A stretch of 64,000 bases of DNA, from the NCBI GenBank assembly GCA_013397435.1, contig VZRG01000304.1, positions 558,001 to 622,000 on the forward strand, given 5' to 3'. Of the stretch, positions 1-12,712 are shown in pieces; the first letter of the stretch is position 1; each line of letters begins with the position of its first letter. The translations under genes and the position numbers were made by a program. The notes under the pieces were generated by a model that searched no databases, was not told the DNA's origin, and worked only from the letters and a program-made list of their open reading frames with translations. Source of the stretch: Erythrocercus mccallii (lineage: Eukaryota; Chordata; Aves; Passeriformes; Dicruridae).

Positions 1-3000
1 ACCTTTGGCTGAGGGATCTAAGACCCAATTTTTCCTAAGAAGAAACATAGTTTTCAGATTCTTTGGCCTTTGGGCCAGGTTTGTCTCATGTATAAACTTG
101 GATAAATTATTCAGTGTATTTATGTTCTTGCAATTAAATAAAGCATACTAAAACAATTTGTGATTTTAAGAGCACTCTCCCAGGCTTTCTGCAGATGATT
201 GTCAGATTTGCTGCTTGTTTTTTAAGTTTTTATTGTCTTGGATTTTGCCTTTGATTCCGTGAAGTGTATATTTTTTCCCAAAGGTATCCAAGAGTTATGG
301 GTTCCTCTGGCTGTATTAGCTGCACTTTTGGTTTCTTTGAAGTTTTTAAATTAACTCACTAGAGTTGCAGTTACATGTGCAAAAGTGAAGATTTTCTTTT
401 TAACATCAAAAAGTTGTTTATATAGATGTTCTTAAGCATTCACAAAATCAAGTAGCTGTGTATTTCATTTTGTTTTCCTGAAAGCTGATTATCAAAGGAG
501 TAAATTTGACATATAAGCAAAAAAATTGTTACATGTTGTTTTGACATTAGTTAGACATGAAGAAGGTCTGTTAGCATCTGAGAGCATTTTTCTGGCCATA
601 AACAAATATTCTGTAATTAAACTTCAGAAAAGCAGAGGAATCTGACTGAGATGGAAGAAGTGTCTTAAGGTAACATTTGCCTCAGTCACTAATTGGAGCT
701 TCATAATCCAGAATGTTGTTATGAAACAGAACAAAAATAAATATGTAAAGTGTTCAGAGTGAACAATAGTCAGTTTTGAGTAATATTCTAGGAAAGAAAG
801 ATTCATAATTTTGAAAATGCACATTTTATATAACTGTGTTATATCTGTTAGGATTTGTGGATTGGGTTTTGTTTTCAATAAATGCTATAAGAAAATTAAT
901 TTTATTCTTGTGTTTAGGATCCTTTGTTCCTTTAGAGGCTTTAGTAGTTTATTTAATAAATTGAACAAATAGGAAGAATTTAGAAGAATTGAAAATTCTC
1001 AAGAGGTCTCCCTTTGAAAAAGAGGGCATGAGTACATGTGATAAATAACCAAGTATATTACATGGCAGGTTAGAAGATGATGTGGCTCACTTATTCTCAC
1101 TTACTAAAAAAAATACAGAACAGAGGTAAGTAGAGGCCTGCAAAGCAGTCAAAATGTGGGAGCTCAAATAGCCTTGTATAATTCTTCTCCTTGCTGGTGG
1201 ATGCAGTTTTTAGTTTGGTAACTATAGATAAGTAAATAAATTTGGATTTTCTGTAAAATACTGCTAGACTGACATGAGTGTAGTTCTGCAAAATACCCAG
1301 GAGGAGGCAGAAAAGAAATTATTTGAAGGGAAAAAAAAAGTCAAGAAACCTCACAAATAAAAAATCCCAAGTTTGTTTTTAAATATGGACTAGCTTGTAT
1401 TGAGAGTCTGTTACTGAGTTTGCAACAAGAGAACTCTGAATCATAAAGTAGCATCCCAAATTTATGAGGTGCTAGTACAGAAAATCTGTATGGTTCCTGG
1501 CTGATTATTTCCTTAAGATGTAGAAATAACATTTTTTACTTGTGTTGTTCAGTTCTGTGTTCCCTATTTCAGTGCTTTTTGATACATTTCCATTTATGCA
1601 GTCATACATTAAGAGTTCCCCTCTGCAGGTTCATGGTCATCTCTTAGTGCTGCAGCTGTCAAAATGACATCAAATAGGAGTTTAGGATTGTGGCTACTGT
1701 TGTTGGTAGCTGCTTCTGTTGTGACAGCCAGAAAGCCAGATAGGTGGCATAAGGCCGCTGAACTTTGCTAGGAAGCTCCAAGACTTCTGTTTTCAGCCAT
1801 GTTGTGTTTGCAATCCATTTTTGTGCACCCTTTCATTTACCCTGTTTATTTGAAATATGCAACTTCAGTTTTGACTCTTGTCTAGGGTTGTTACCACCTC
1901 ATGATGACTTCTGTTATTAAAAATACACTTCACTTTCCCAGGTAGAGTTCATGTAATGATTGTTATTATCTGATGTTAACTCTGGAGTCCTCAATGTGTG
2001 TTTTTCCTTATCTTTTAGAGTGAAGACTGAACAGCTGGAGGGAGGTGCATAGCTGCAGGTATGAACCAACTAAAGCTTTTATCCCTCAGTTGTGTAGTAG
2101 AGCTTCCTTTCAAAGGTTTAGAGTGATGTTGTTTTTACATTCAGTGATGAGAGCAGTCATTTTCCACTGCAGTGAGCAGTGCTCTCTGAACCTTAAACTC
2201 TGCAGTTTCCTGCCTTTGTACTGCCAAAGGGGGCTGGGAGTGTTAACAGTTCAGGACTGTGAGTACTGAGTCAATAGACATCTTTAACTCCATCTATAAT
2301 TTAATAATTTTAGAAACATAACTGCAAAGTAGAAATGCATGTCTTCACAGTAATTTCTTGACTAGAACAAATCTGCAGTAATCTGTAGTACATGAAACTC
2401 TAAAGGTGAGTATTAGTGGAACAACAACTGGGCTGAGACAAATTTGATTATGTGCAGCAGAACAGGAACATAGTCTAGTATGAAAATGCATGGAGTCAAA
2501 TGTGAGGATCTTTTGGTGCCATTTTCTTAGAGCTAAGGGTGTAGTTTCATGTGACAGCAGAGACAATTGCCCCTGCTTAGTTTCCAGCTGAGAGTTTAGT
2601 GCTGTGTCCTTTAGTTAATGTTTGGTTCTCATGGTAGCTTGCATTATAGACAGAGTCAGCTTGTCAACCCAGTAAAAAGCTCTTCTGTGGTCTAATTGTT
2701 TCTCTGGTTTCGGAAGTTGAAATGATTTACTGTGTGGTCAGAGGAGTACAAAAGAACATATCAGACTGTACTGTGCACCTCAAGAGTTTCGATTCACTTC
2801 TGAGACAACTGACCTGTAACTGCTGTGTTAAGTAACATTATCAGTATCACCACAAACAAAGTGTGGTGATTTTGTTCTTCCAGTGAATTACCTCTGCTAT
2901 GGCAGAAATGTTTAAGGTGCTTTGGTCTGTAGACAACTAGGGGGAATTGAGTTTTTATATTGTCTTGAGGAAAGATTTGTTTTCTGCTATGGTCAGACAT

Positions 3001-3994
3001 TTGCTGCAGTTTTCATAAATATATTGGGAAGAATTTAGTTATGTCTATATCACGAAGAAAAACAAATTTGTCTTTAAGTGCAGGATATCCTGTCTCTCCA
3101 TATGTTACTCATCAGGGTAGAAAAATCTAAAATTGGTTTAAGAAAACCAGGAACACCTTCATTTTTTACAGATTTTTTACAGAATCAGTGATTGACCTCT
3201 GTGTTTGGAAGTACCAGTTTAAAGCATTTGTCTCCAGGCATCGGGTGGGTTGCAAAACAGCCTATTTTCTAATGACTAGTGCTCTGTACTTTATGCTTCC
3301 TGCTCCTTTGCTGTCCATACAGAAGATTGGAAAGAGAGAATATTGATCATTATGTTTGTGGCTTTTTTCTGAAAAATTTGCATCTTTTGAGACAGAATAT
3401 ATTGATTAGGCATAGTTTTTCAAACTCATGGGATTCTCCAATTGCAAAACCCAGGTCCAGAATCAATATATTTGGATTACTTAAATAACAAAACAATCAG
3501 ATTATTTAAATAGCAAGACAATCACCAAGTTTCTTCTTGATGAAAATAAGTTATTTTGATTTGGTGCAAGATCTGTGGTTTCTCATCTTAAGAGCAAAAT
3601 AAAGTGGAATTCATCTGCCTAAATGTGAATAAGAGGCGTGTCCAAATGGAAGAGGATGGAGTCTTTTCTTGAACATCTAATAATGTTTGTATGTGTCCCA
3701 GTATGAAATGGCTCATCATTATTAACTCTACAGCGATATATCAGAATAAAAATGATGGCATTCTGTTTCTGGTCTGGTACAGAGAAAAAAATTGAGAAGG
3801 AGTCAGCTTTGCTTTGAGGTAAGGAGTCAATCCTACCTCTGTATTGACTTTTGTCATATACACATTTATAATGCTGAAACATGTCTGTGTTCAAATAAAA
3901 TTTCTGCAGCTACAAGCCCCTTCCAAAATGGAAGTCTTTGGTACTTCCATGGAGATTAAAATGGGCGTTAAAAGATTGTAGATTGTCAAATGAT
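1..3994. other. CELF1 upstream intron, left part
   Basis: AT-rich sequence without a convincing long reading frame. It is taken as intron of CELF1 because the next coding exon is at 18148 and no promoter or CpG island is seen before it. It holds one candidate non-coding exon (2019-2058). Confidence 0.6.
2019..2058 (+). other. Candidate non-coding 5' exon of CELF1
   Basis: A 40-nt block lies between a good acceptor (TTTTTCCTTATCTTTTAG ending at 2018) and a donor (CAG followed by GTATGA at 2059). It is purine-rich and contains an ATG with a very short frame. It could be a 5' UTR exon or a chance pair of splice sites. Confidence 0.3.
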
Positions 3995-5345
3995 AGTCAT
4001 GGAATCTTTAAGGTTGGAGAAGACTCTTAAGATAACAGAGTTCAACCCTTAACCTAACACTGCCAAGTTTGTCACTAAACCTGTCCTTAAGCACCACATC
4101 TACATGTTTTTCAAGTACCTCCAATGATGGAGATTTTAACACTTCTCTGGGCAGCCTGTTCCGATGCTTAACAACCCTTTCAGTGAAGAAATTCTTCCTA
4201 ACAGCCAATCTAAACTTCTTCTGGTGTGACTTGAGGCCATTTTGTCTGGTCTTGTTACTTGGGAGAAAAGACTGACCCCCACCTCAGTACATCCTCCTTT
4301 TAGGTAGTTGTAAAGAGAATAATGTTCAGCCTCCTTCTCTCTAGGCTAAACAAACCCAGCTTGTTCAAGTTCTCGCCATAAGACTTGTGTCCCAGACCCT
4401 TCATCAGCTCCACTGCCCTCTGGACATGCTCCAGCTCCTCAGTGTCCTTCTTGCACTGAGGAGCCTAAAACTGGACACAGCCCTTGGGGTATGGCCTCAC
4501 CAGTGCCAAGTACAGGGGGACAGTCACTGTCCTGGTCCTGCTGGTCACACTACAGCTGATACAGGCCAGGATGCCATTGGCCTTCTAGGCCACCTGGACT
4601 CACAATGGATCATGTTCAGCTGCTGTCAACCAACCTTCCTAGGTCCTACTCTGCTGAGCAGCTTTCCAACCCCACTTCCATCAGCCTGTAGTGCTGCCTG
4701 GGGTTGTTGTGACCCAAGTGCAGGACCTGGCGCTGAGCCTTGTTGAGAGGCACACAGTTGGCTTCAGTCCATCGATCCAGCCTACCCTGCTCCCTCTGCA
4801 GAGCCTTCCTATCCTCTGGCAGATCAACACTCCCACACAACTTGGTGTTGCCTGCACACTTGCAGAGGATGCACTTGATCCCTTCATTCAGACCATTGAT
4901 AAAGAGATTAAACAGGACTGGCCCCAATGCTGAGACCTGGGACTCACCACTGGTGACCAAGCATCAGCTGGGCGTAACTCCAGTCACTGCCGCTCTCTGG
5001 GCCCAGCAATCGAGCCGGATTTTACCCAGCAAAGGGTATACCCATTCACATCACGGAAAGTCGCTTTGTCCAGGAGGATGCTGTGGGAAACAATGTCAAA
5101 GGCTTTATTGAAGTTCAGGTAGACAACATCAAAAGCCTTTCCTCCATCCACTCAGCAGATCATAGGAGATGACCTATGTCTCCTTGACATAGGAGATCAG
5201 GTTGGTAAAGCAGGACCTGCCCTTCAGAAACACCTGCTGTCTGGGCATGATCCTCTGCTTGTTCTCTGTGTGTTGTGTGATGGCACTCAGGATGATCTGC
5301 TCCATGACCTTCCCCATCCCAGAGGTCAGGCTCACAGGCCTTTGG
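3995..5345 (-). mobile_element. CR1 LINE, 3' part, minus strand
   Basis: Reading the minus strand gives the C-terminal half of the CR1 reverse transcriptase (LGPVLFNLFINGLNEGIKC, then LDRWTEANC and VLHLGHNNP) followed by the CR1 3' end near 3995. The catalytic FADD-type motif reads CAGN, so the two Asp residues are lost and the copy is dead; other stops and shifts are present. The element continues beyond the inserted LTR at 5798, so the two pieces are one old insertion. Confidence 0.93.
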
Positions 5346-5797
5346 TGATGCCTTAAATTTTAGCTTTCATGTTTTCCAGATTACTGCAGTAATATATAAC
5401 TCTGAACTTCATATAAAATTTTAGCAAGTTGTCTTCAGAGTTTAGTTAGACAAAACAATCCTTTTCCAGCCTGAGAACCAAGGACACCATTGCAGCTTCA
5501 GGCCCAAAAAGGTATAAACAACTGCAAAGTGAGGAGAGCAATCTGGCAATCTGGGAGAATGGGACTTCATAGTCTGAAGCTGTAATTGTACAATTAACCC
5601 AAATATGCAAGTGGACCAAAACTTTAAAAAGTGTAAAAACTCATGACTGGTCATCCATCTTGCATCCATCTTGGGTAGAGCCATGGTCAGGCTCTTGTAC
5701 TGCCCAAGGTGTATCCTTTGAAGGCCTTTTAATATATACCTACTTTAGTGCTTTAGCTCTGTCCAGCCTCTGTTTCAGGTAGCCTCTCTAGGCATCA
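5346..5797 (+). mobile_element. Solo LTR of an endogenous retrovirus, inside CR1
   Basis: A 452-bp block starts TGATGCC and ends GGCATCA, inverted ends of the usual TG...CA type. It interrupts the CR1 precisely, and the CR1 consensus resumes on the other side. The flanks TTGG and ATGG look like a decayed 4-bp target duplication. Near the right end it has a TTTTAATATATACC stretch where a poly(A) signal is expected and a TAGCCTCT motif near the end, resembling songbird ERVL-type LTRs I remember. No gag, pol or env sequence adjoins it. Orientation is + from the poly(A)-like region. Confidence 0.8.
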
Positions 5798-6860
5798 ATG
5801 GTTCCCTAGATCCTCCTTTCAACCCTTCATGTAGATAGGATGTAACATTTGCTGACTTGCAGTCAACTGGGACCTGTCTGGTTAAGCACAACTGCTGGTA
5901 AACGGTGGAAAGTGACTTGGCTAGCTTTTTCATCAGCTCTCTCAGTACCCATGGGTGGATGCCATTAGGTCCCATGGATTTAAGCAAGTCTCTAACCCTT
6001 CCTTCCTAGATTATGCTTCCCATCTCTGTCTTCCATCTTAGGGGGCTGGGTACCTTGAGAAAAACTGGGCTTGTTATCAAAGGCTAAGGCAAAAAAGCTG
6101 TAAGTACCTCTGCCTTTTCCTCATCCTTTTTCAATATATCTTCCTCTACAACCAGATGGAGATTTTTCCTTAGCCCTCCTTTTGTTGCCTAATGCATTTT
6201 GAAAAACATTTCTTGTTGTCTTTTATGGCAGTAGCCAAATTAAGTTCTAGTTGGGCTTCGGCCCTTCTAACTTTCTTCCTGCATAACATCAGGACTTCCA
6301 AGTTGCCTGCCCCTGTTCCAAAGGTGATACACACTTTCTTTCCCCAACTGAGTTCCAACCAAAGCTCTCTGTTCAGCCAGCCTGGTCCTCCTTGCTGGCT
6401 CGTCTTTCAGCACGTAGGCCTGCTCCTGCACCTTTAGGATTTCCTTCTTAAAGCACGTCCAGCCTCCTGGACTCCTTTGCTCCTCAGGACTGCCTCCCAA
6501 GGGATTCCGTCAACCAGTCTCCTCCTCAGGCCAAAGCCTACCCTCCAGATATCCAGGATGGCAGTTCTGTTGGCATTACCTCCTTACTTCTCCAAGAGTC
6601 AAAAACTATCATTTTGTGATTGTGATGCCCAAGGCAGCTTCCAGCATCACCCACCAGTACTTCCCTGTTCGTTAGCAGCAGGTCCAGTGGGATGCCTTCC
6701 CTACTATCTAGCCCTACTAGCCACTAGCCCTACTAGTGGCTCACTCACTATCTGTGTCAGGAAACTACCATCCACACACTCCCAAGAATTTCCCAGACTA
6801 TTTCCTCTGTATTGTATTTCCAGCAAGCATCTGGAAATTTGAAGTCCTCCACAAGAGCAG
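5798..6860 (-). mobile_element. CR1 LINE, reverse transcriptase part, minus strand
   Basis: Continuation of the CR1 at 3995-5345. Minus-strand translation shows GPNGIHPWVLRELMKKLAKS and VPVDCKSANVT (RT fingers) at 5775-5987, then LELNLATAIKDNKKCFSK at 6170-6358 and more of the endonuclease-RT linker up to about 6500. Frameshifts and stops break it. The 5' end is truncated near 6860, though the edge is approximate. Confidence 0.9.
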
Positions 6861-9800
6861 AGGCTGGTGGTAGCAAGACTTCTCAGCTGTGTGCATTAGT
6901 GTAGATGCACTTCAGTTGGGCTATCAATCCTGCTGCCTTTTCAGGTAGAGAAGCTGTAATTCCTGCATGAAACTTACAAGTCATTTTGGCTCTTCTGCTG
7001 TAAAAAGTTAATTCTTCCTCAATACTTCTAAAGCCATTTATAGTTTAGGAAGGTAGATATAAATTTATTTGATGATAGAATTATTTGTTTGTTTGAAAGA
7101 ACTGGATCAGAGCAGTATTCTTCATTCTTTCTGGGCTTAGCTCTTCCTGAAGTTGAAACCTACTACAGTATCTAATGGCTATTTAGACCTTATTAAAGAG
7201 TAAATGTTTAAATTGACATGGCTGTATTTTCTTAGCTGATTAGAAAAACTGAGATACATATATCATACTGATTCTCTTTTGACTCTAGAGATACTTTTTC
7301 AGAAATATACTCTCTGGCACTTAGATTGTGATCCTGAGTAGCTTAAAAGCTAGTGAAGTTTTGCAGATGGCTGCTTATCCAAAATAGGCAGCAGGAGTCC
7401 CAGCTTTGATTAGGAGACAACAATTTAATCAATCTCATTTCTTCTGTACCAGGAGTGATCCTGGAACTACTCTGGATGCCTCTGTTTTTACCTCGCAATG
7501 TATGTGGTAGGTTGAATTGTTTCTCTTTTCAGGGACTCCACATCCATTCCACTTCCATTCCACTCTCCTCATGGACAGTGCTGGAACTATCCCCTGAATA
7601 GTTTCATGCCAAGGGAAAATGCTGCCTTATTGTGTTCTAAGTTAGTGCTCAACATAAAAATTATTATTGTAGTGATTACTATTTGAAGTGTGTAATGTGC
7701 TCTCCTGGAGAGTCCTTGTCTAAGCTGTATTTGAACTTTCTTCAGGTAACATGCAACAAAAAGCTTTCCTTTGGATAAAATGAAATGAAAGAGAAATAGT
7801 GAATTTTTGTTGTATAGTATTAACTGATTCTTGTTTGTATCTGATACTATTCATAAAAACAATTTGAGATTAAAGGACTCCTCAAAATGGCTTGTGCAAC
7901 TATTCTGATGGCTGCAAAGGACAATGAAACTTGAGACTTGTTGCTTTTAGTCCAAAAGGTCTCTTGAAACTTAGGAGAAGAAAATAAGACTATCAGAAAA
8001 AAAATTTAAATGGTTAAATTCTAAATGCTGTTCTAAGGCATTTCAGTAGGGAGAATAATAATTTGTAGTTTGTTCCTTTGAGTTAAGATAACATTTCTTA
8101 AGTAAAAAAAAGTGACTCTGGCCAGTTCTTACTTTAAAGTTTTAGTTTACATGTGCACAAGATGTGTTGCTTGCCATAAACTTAAAGGCATTTTTGATTC
8201 AGAGGTTCTCCTCCTGTAGGTTATTATAAATAATATAAAAATATAACAGTCTTTGTACATGGTATTGTCCTGGAATTGTATAGCTGGTTCTGTTGTTCCC
8301 CTTGGGTCCAGTGTGCAACCATACAGCCTTCTCTGTGTAAATGTAGTTGCTTTGCCTGCTGTAATGCTTTATGGCATATTTGGCTTGAGGACAAGCAGAC
8401 TGTTGAGAGCTTTCCAAGAATGACTGGATTTCCAGGTCCTTACTAGAGGAATAATTTCTGGCTCTGTTTCAGTGTCAGAAGACTGTCCTAAAGTGTGTAG
8501 ACGAGTCCTTAAAAATCTGACTAATATTGTAGAGATTGCAAAATGGTTTTTTCCAGTGTATATTTTTGACCAAGTACAGAACTGCAGATTCACATCATTC
8601 AGGAAAGGACAGGAAAATACAGAGATATCTGAAACCAGATTTATAGGAACTGTATTTGTATTGACAAGGTTAAAAAGTTGAAACATATTTAAAGTTTTCT
8701 GTTCCACAGAATTGCTTGCAGGATTATGTCTTGCACAAAAAGATGGCCAGAAGTTTACCTTCAGCTATTTCTATCTTAGAAACAAACAAGCAAACAAAAC
8801 AAACTCAGAGGCAACATTTAGGGGAAAGAAAGAGGCCAAAGACACTCCTAAGTGGGATCTGTACCTTCCCTTCACCACAAGATTGCTTGCAAGTATTGTA
8901 TTCTTATTCTCTTGCAGTAAAGATTTGAGCATTGTAATGCAAGTGTGATTTGTCCTCTGTATTTCTGTGTCTCAGGGTCTGAATTCCATCAATAAACAAA
9001 AAGAAAGGTTGCAAGGGGAATACTCAAACCTTGCCTCTGCCTTAAATATTCCATCCTGTCCCCTGTCCTTCCACAGGGTGGAAATGTGTGTCCTCTCTTC
9101 TTATACTCATTTCCTGCTTTGTCTCCCGTATCAGACAGCTGCCTTTATTTCCTCTTACTATTGTTGTGACCAAGCCACTTTTCCTACTTTCTCAAGAAGT
9201 TTTTTCTGTCTGCAGTGCCAAAGTGTCTACAGGTCTTTCCGATGTCTCTTGGGTTCTTAAGGTTTCCATAGTTTTTTGTCTCTTGCAAAGTGAAAACATT
9301 TTTATGTTCTAGCACTGTGATTATAAAAATTCAAAATGCTTCTCAAAATCAAACTACTGGAATGCTTCCATATGTTAAAAAAATACAATTTTAAATTGTA
9401 TTTTCTTTTACGTAATTTTATGTTAATTTTCTTTTACATACCTTACTGTAGAGCTTAAGCAGTATCTGAAATAGATATTTTGCATCTATTTACAAAAAAA
9501 ACCAAAACAAAACAAACCAGAACCTAGAGTTAAGGATAAAGAGCTTTAATTTTTGTTGTTTCTGTTATTGTTGTCTTTAGCATACTAGAATGAGGGAAAG
9601 AAACCTGTACATGTCTGCTTTAAAAACAATTGCCCTGAGATACATCAACGCTTTTTCCTAATATCAATTATTAATTGTAAAATGTCTTGCAAAGAGGGTT
9701 AAGCATGTGATGTTTACTTCTTGTCTGTGATTTGACAAAATTAATTTTTCTAGGAAACCTGCATTAAGGCTTGTTGTTACCTCTTCTACAGGTACTGGTG

Positions 9801-12427
9801 CACTAAGGGGTTGTCCTGCATTAATTGCTTCAAATTCATTATTTGGCCTTTTAGCAGTTTGTTTGCTTATATGCTTTGTGTCTGGTACCTTTAATACAGT
9901 GTCTTCTCAGCCAGACATTTGTTGTCTTCTTTGCATCACAGTAAGTTTTCTTGTGTCCTGTGCCTTAGTTTTAAATTCACAACTACAATTTTTCTCCCTC
10001 TGAATTCCCATAGTCTGAAAAAGCCATGGAAATCTGCAAAATAAACAAAATGTATCAGGGAAAGACAGAAATGTAACACAAATTTCAGATCACTATTCTG
10101 GAGGCAACAATTGGAGAACTTTAATTACAAAATCAAAGGTAGCAAAAGAAAATGTATTACAATGTAAGGAAAAGAAAACAATCCAGGTACCTCTTATATT
10201 TCTATGAAGATTAATGTAAGCATGTATCATTGGGGAGCAGATATATGAAGGAGATAATTAAACACCAAAGAGAATATGAAGTTTCTAGGAAACTGTCATA
10301 ATTTGAGGATTCTACTTACATATAGGCATATTTTTTCCTTATTTTTCTGGGCTAATGTAGTAGTCTACTGTCCTAGTGCTGGACAAGTACTCTCCTTGAA
10401 AACAGGGTGAGTACATACTGTGTACCTTTGGAAAAATCCACATACACTAACTGAAGTTGTCTGTCACTCTGTACGTAGCACTATAGCAGACTAAGATACT
10501 TGAAAGTCTTTGGAAGTTTTTATGTAAAAGAAATAATTAAATAAATACAGGAAAATTCTGGAAAGAATAGTTGTGATATACCTTGAGGTAGTGCTGTGAA
10601 GGCTATCAGCTTTCATGTTCCCCATTGACAACAGGGTAATGAGAAATTTTATGGTCAGAGATGGGTGTTTTAGAGCCCTGTCAGGAGGTAGTGTCATGGC
10701 CAGGCTATTCCATTTTTCTCTCTTTGGTAATGCCTGTGCAAGCCTTTGTAGCATCATCACTGAAGCAGCAGACACAGCTGCAGTGGCTCAAGCACTGGGT
10801 TAGCAACCTCATGGTGCTGTGTTAGCTGACAGCTGTGCACTAAGAAAGTAAAACTCAGGGTAGCATCGTGCAGCTGTTCCGTCCTAGAGAAGCAGATCAT
10901 TGTCTGCAGAGCTGTGGGTTGCTCAAATCTCAGAATTCCAATTCCCACAGCCCTGTCAGGATATTCACAACACAATCCTGGGTCCCCTGTCAGGCAAGCT
11001 GATGAAGAGGCAATGTATCAGAAGATGAAAGGAAAACTGAACAAGTTTGTAGGCCACTGCCTTAAACTTCATGAACTTCTGTCCCAGTGCTGCCTCAGCT
11101 GAACTCACGCTGGAAAAGGAATGCAGAGGAGTGAATGCTGTTTTCTCAAAACAAACTCCTCGCTTCTTTCCCTGCTTCACTCTCAGAACCAGTTGTAAAG
11201 GCACAGAACTCAATATGCAGCACAAACAGAACAGACAGTTGGGGATACAAGCATCATAAAGTCACCCTAGGACATTGTGTTATAACAGGGTCCTAAGACT
11301 GGTAATTCAGCTTTCAAATTCTTGTTAGATGTGCTGTCAGTAGCAGTTACGGGCAGAGCAGGACCTAGTTGCATTTTGGGGTGGGGTTTGTTTTTTTTTT
11401 TTTGCTTCTATGATTTGAACAGATGTTGTAACCTGTTTCCTGGTAGATAAGGTCTCATATTGCAGAGCTACTGTCTGCCATTTGGTTGTCCTCAGGAGTG
11501 AGCCACATATGGAATATATCACAGATTGAATTGGTTCATCAGTTGTGTGGTGGCATAGTGAAAGCAACTGCAAGGCACTTTAAAAAGAGGGGAAAGTGTG
11601 TATACTGGTTTCTGTCTGTGCTGTCACATTTCCTAAAGTCCAGAGGTGTAGGGTTTGGGTTTTTTTATTGTGTAGTTTGTGGTGTTGGGGGAGCTATTGG
11701 GGAGGGTTTAGTGTTACTTACTAAAGCAATTGAATCTAGTGCAGATATTTTTAATGAGCCTTTACATCATATGTGTATAGTTCAGTTCCTGAGTAGCTTT
11801 AACAGAACAACTCTTTTTTTTTTTTACTCAGTGTGATTTGTTTTGTCCTAACACAAATGCATAGGCAAATTCCTACTCTTTGGTATGTTCTAGGCCTATG
11901 TTGCCATTCACAGAGGCTAATAACCTCTAGTGTTTGTTATCACCACAAAACTGACTCAGTGGTCTCTCAACCTCTCTGTTTTAAGCTCAGAACCTCACCT
12001 GCTGTGGTTTGTTTGGTGGGTCTCTTCCAAGTATTTGTCTAATCTCTTCTTCCACTCACGTAAGTTTGTTGCATCTGCACTATCCTGCCAAGGATACAAA
12101 AATGTACAAAAATATACTAACCTGTGTGTGAAATACATCTTCTTTCTTTCTCAGAGAGGGAATGCTCTTGTATCAGTCATTAGGATTTTGCTTTCTTAGC
12201 TGTCATTTGAAAAGTTGATTTGGAGATACAACCTGCCTACAACATGTGCCCTTTCACAATTTGTGCAGTCATGTGCATTCACTTCACTGCTTGTTGTTTG
12301 AAGTAAAGGCAAGAGGGACACCTAGACTGTTCAGATCAATAAATGTATGGCAGTCAAAGCAGAACTGTTTGGCATCACCAGTTCCCAAAGAGAGCCTGCA
12401 ACAAAGAAGGGAGACAGTTTACAAGGG
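6861..12427. other. CELF1 upstream intron, no gene seen
   Basis: AT-rich intron sequence. I see no coding exon and no recognisable repeat, apart from a perfect AT-rich palindrome at 9380-9404 and a T run near 11390. The short reading frames have no recognisable protein content. Confidence 0.6.
9380..9404. repeat. Perfect AT-rich palindrome, 12-bp arms
   Basis: AAAATACAATTT and AAATTGTATTTT are exact inverted copies separated by a single T. Function unknown; it may be chance in AT-rich DNA or the remains of a small inverted-repeat element. Confidence 0.85.
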
Positions 12428-12712
12428 CATGTGGTGACAGAATGAGCAGGAATGGCTTCAAACTGGGAGTAGGTTTAGATCAGATGTTAGGCAAAAATCC
12501 TTTACTATGAGAGTCATGAGGTACTGGAATAGAGTGCCAGGAGAATTTGTGGATGCTCCATCCTTGGAGATGTTCAAGGCCAGGTTGGATCAGGCTCTGA
12601 GCAACCTGATGTAGTGAAAGGTGTTCCAGTCCATGGTAAGGGGTATTGGAAATAACTGAGCTTTAAGGTCCATTCCAACCCAAGCACATCTATGATTCTG
12701 TAATTGTACAAT
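12428..12712 (+). mobile_element. CR1 LINE 3' fragment, plus strand
   Basis: This matches the CR1 3' UTR as I know it: GGCTTCAAACTGG, then GTTCAAGGCCAGGTTGGAT, then the terminal CTATGATTCTGTAATT close to the typical ATTCTATGATTCT tail. It is about 285 bp and 5' truncated, in the same direction as CELF1. Confidence 0.92.
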
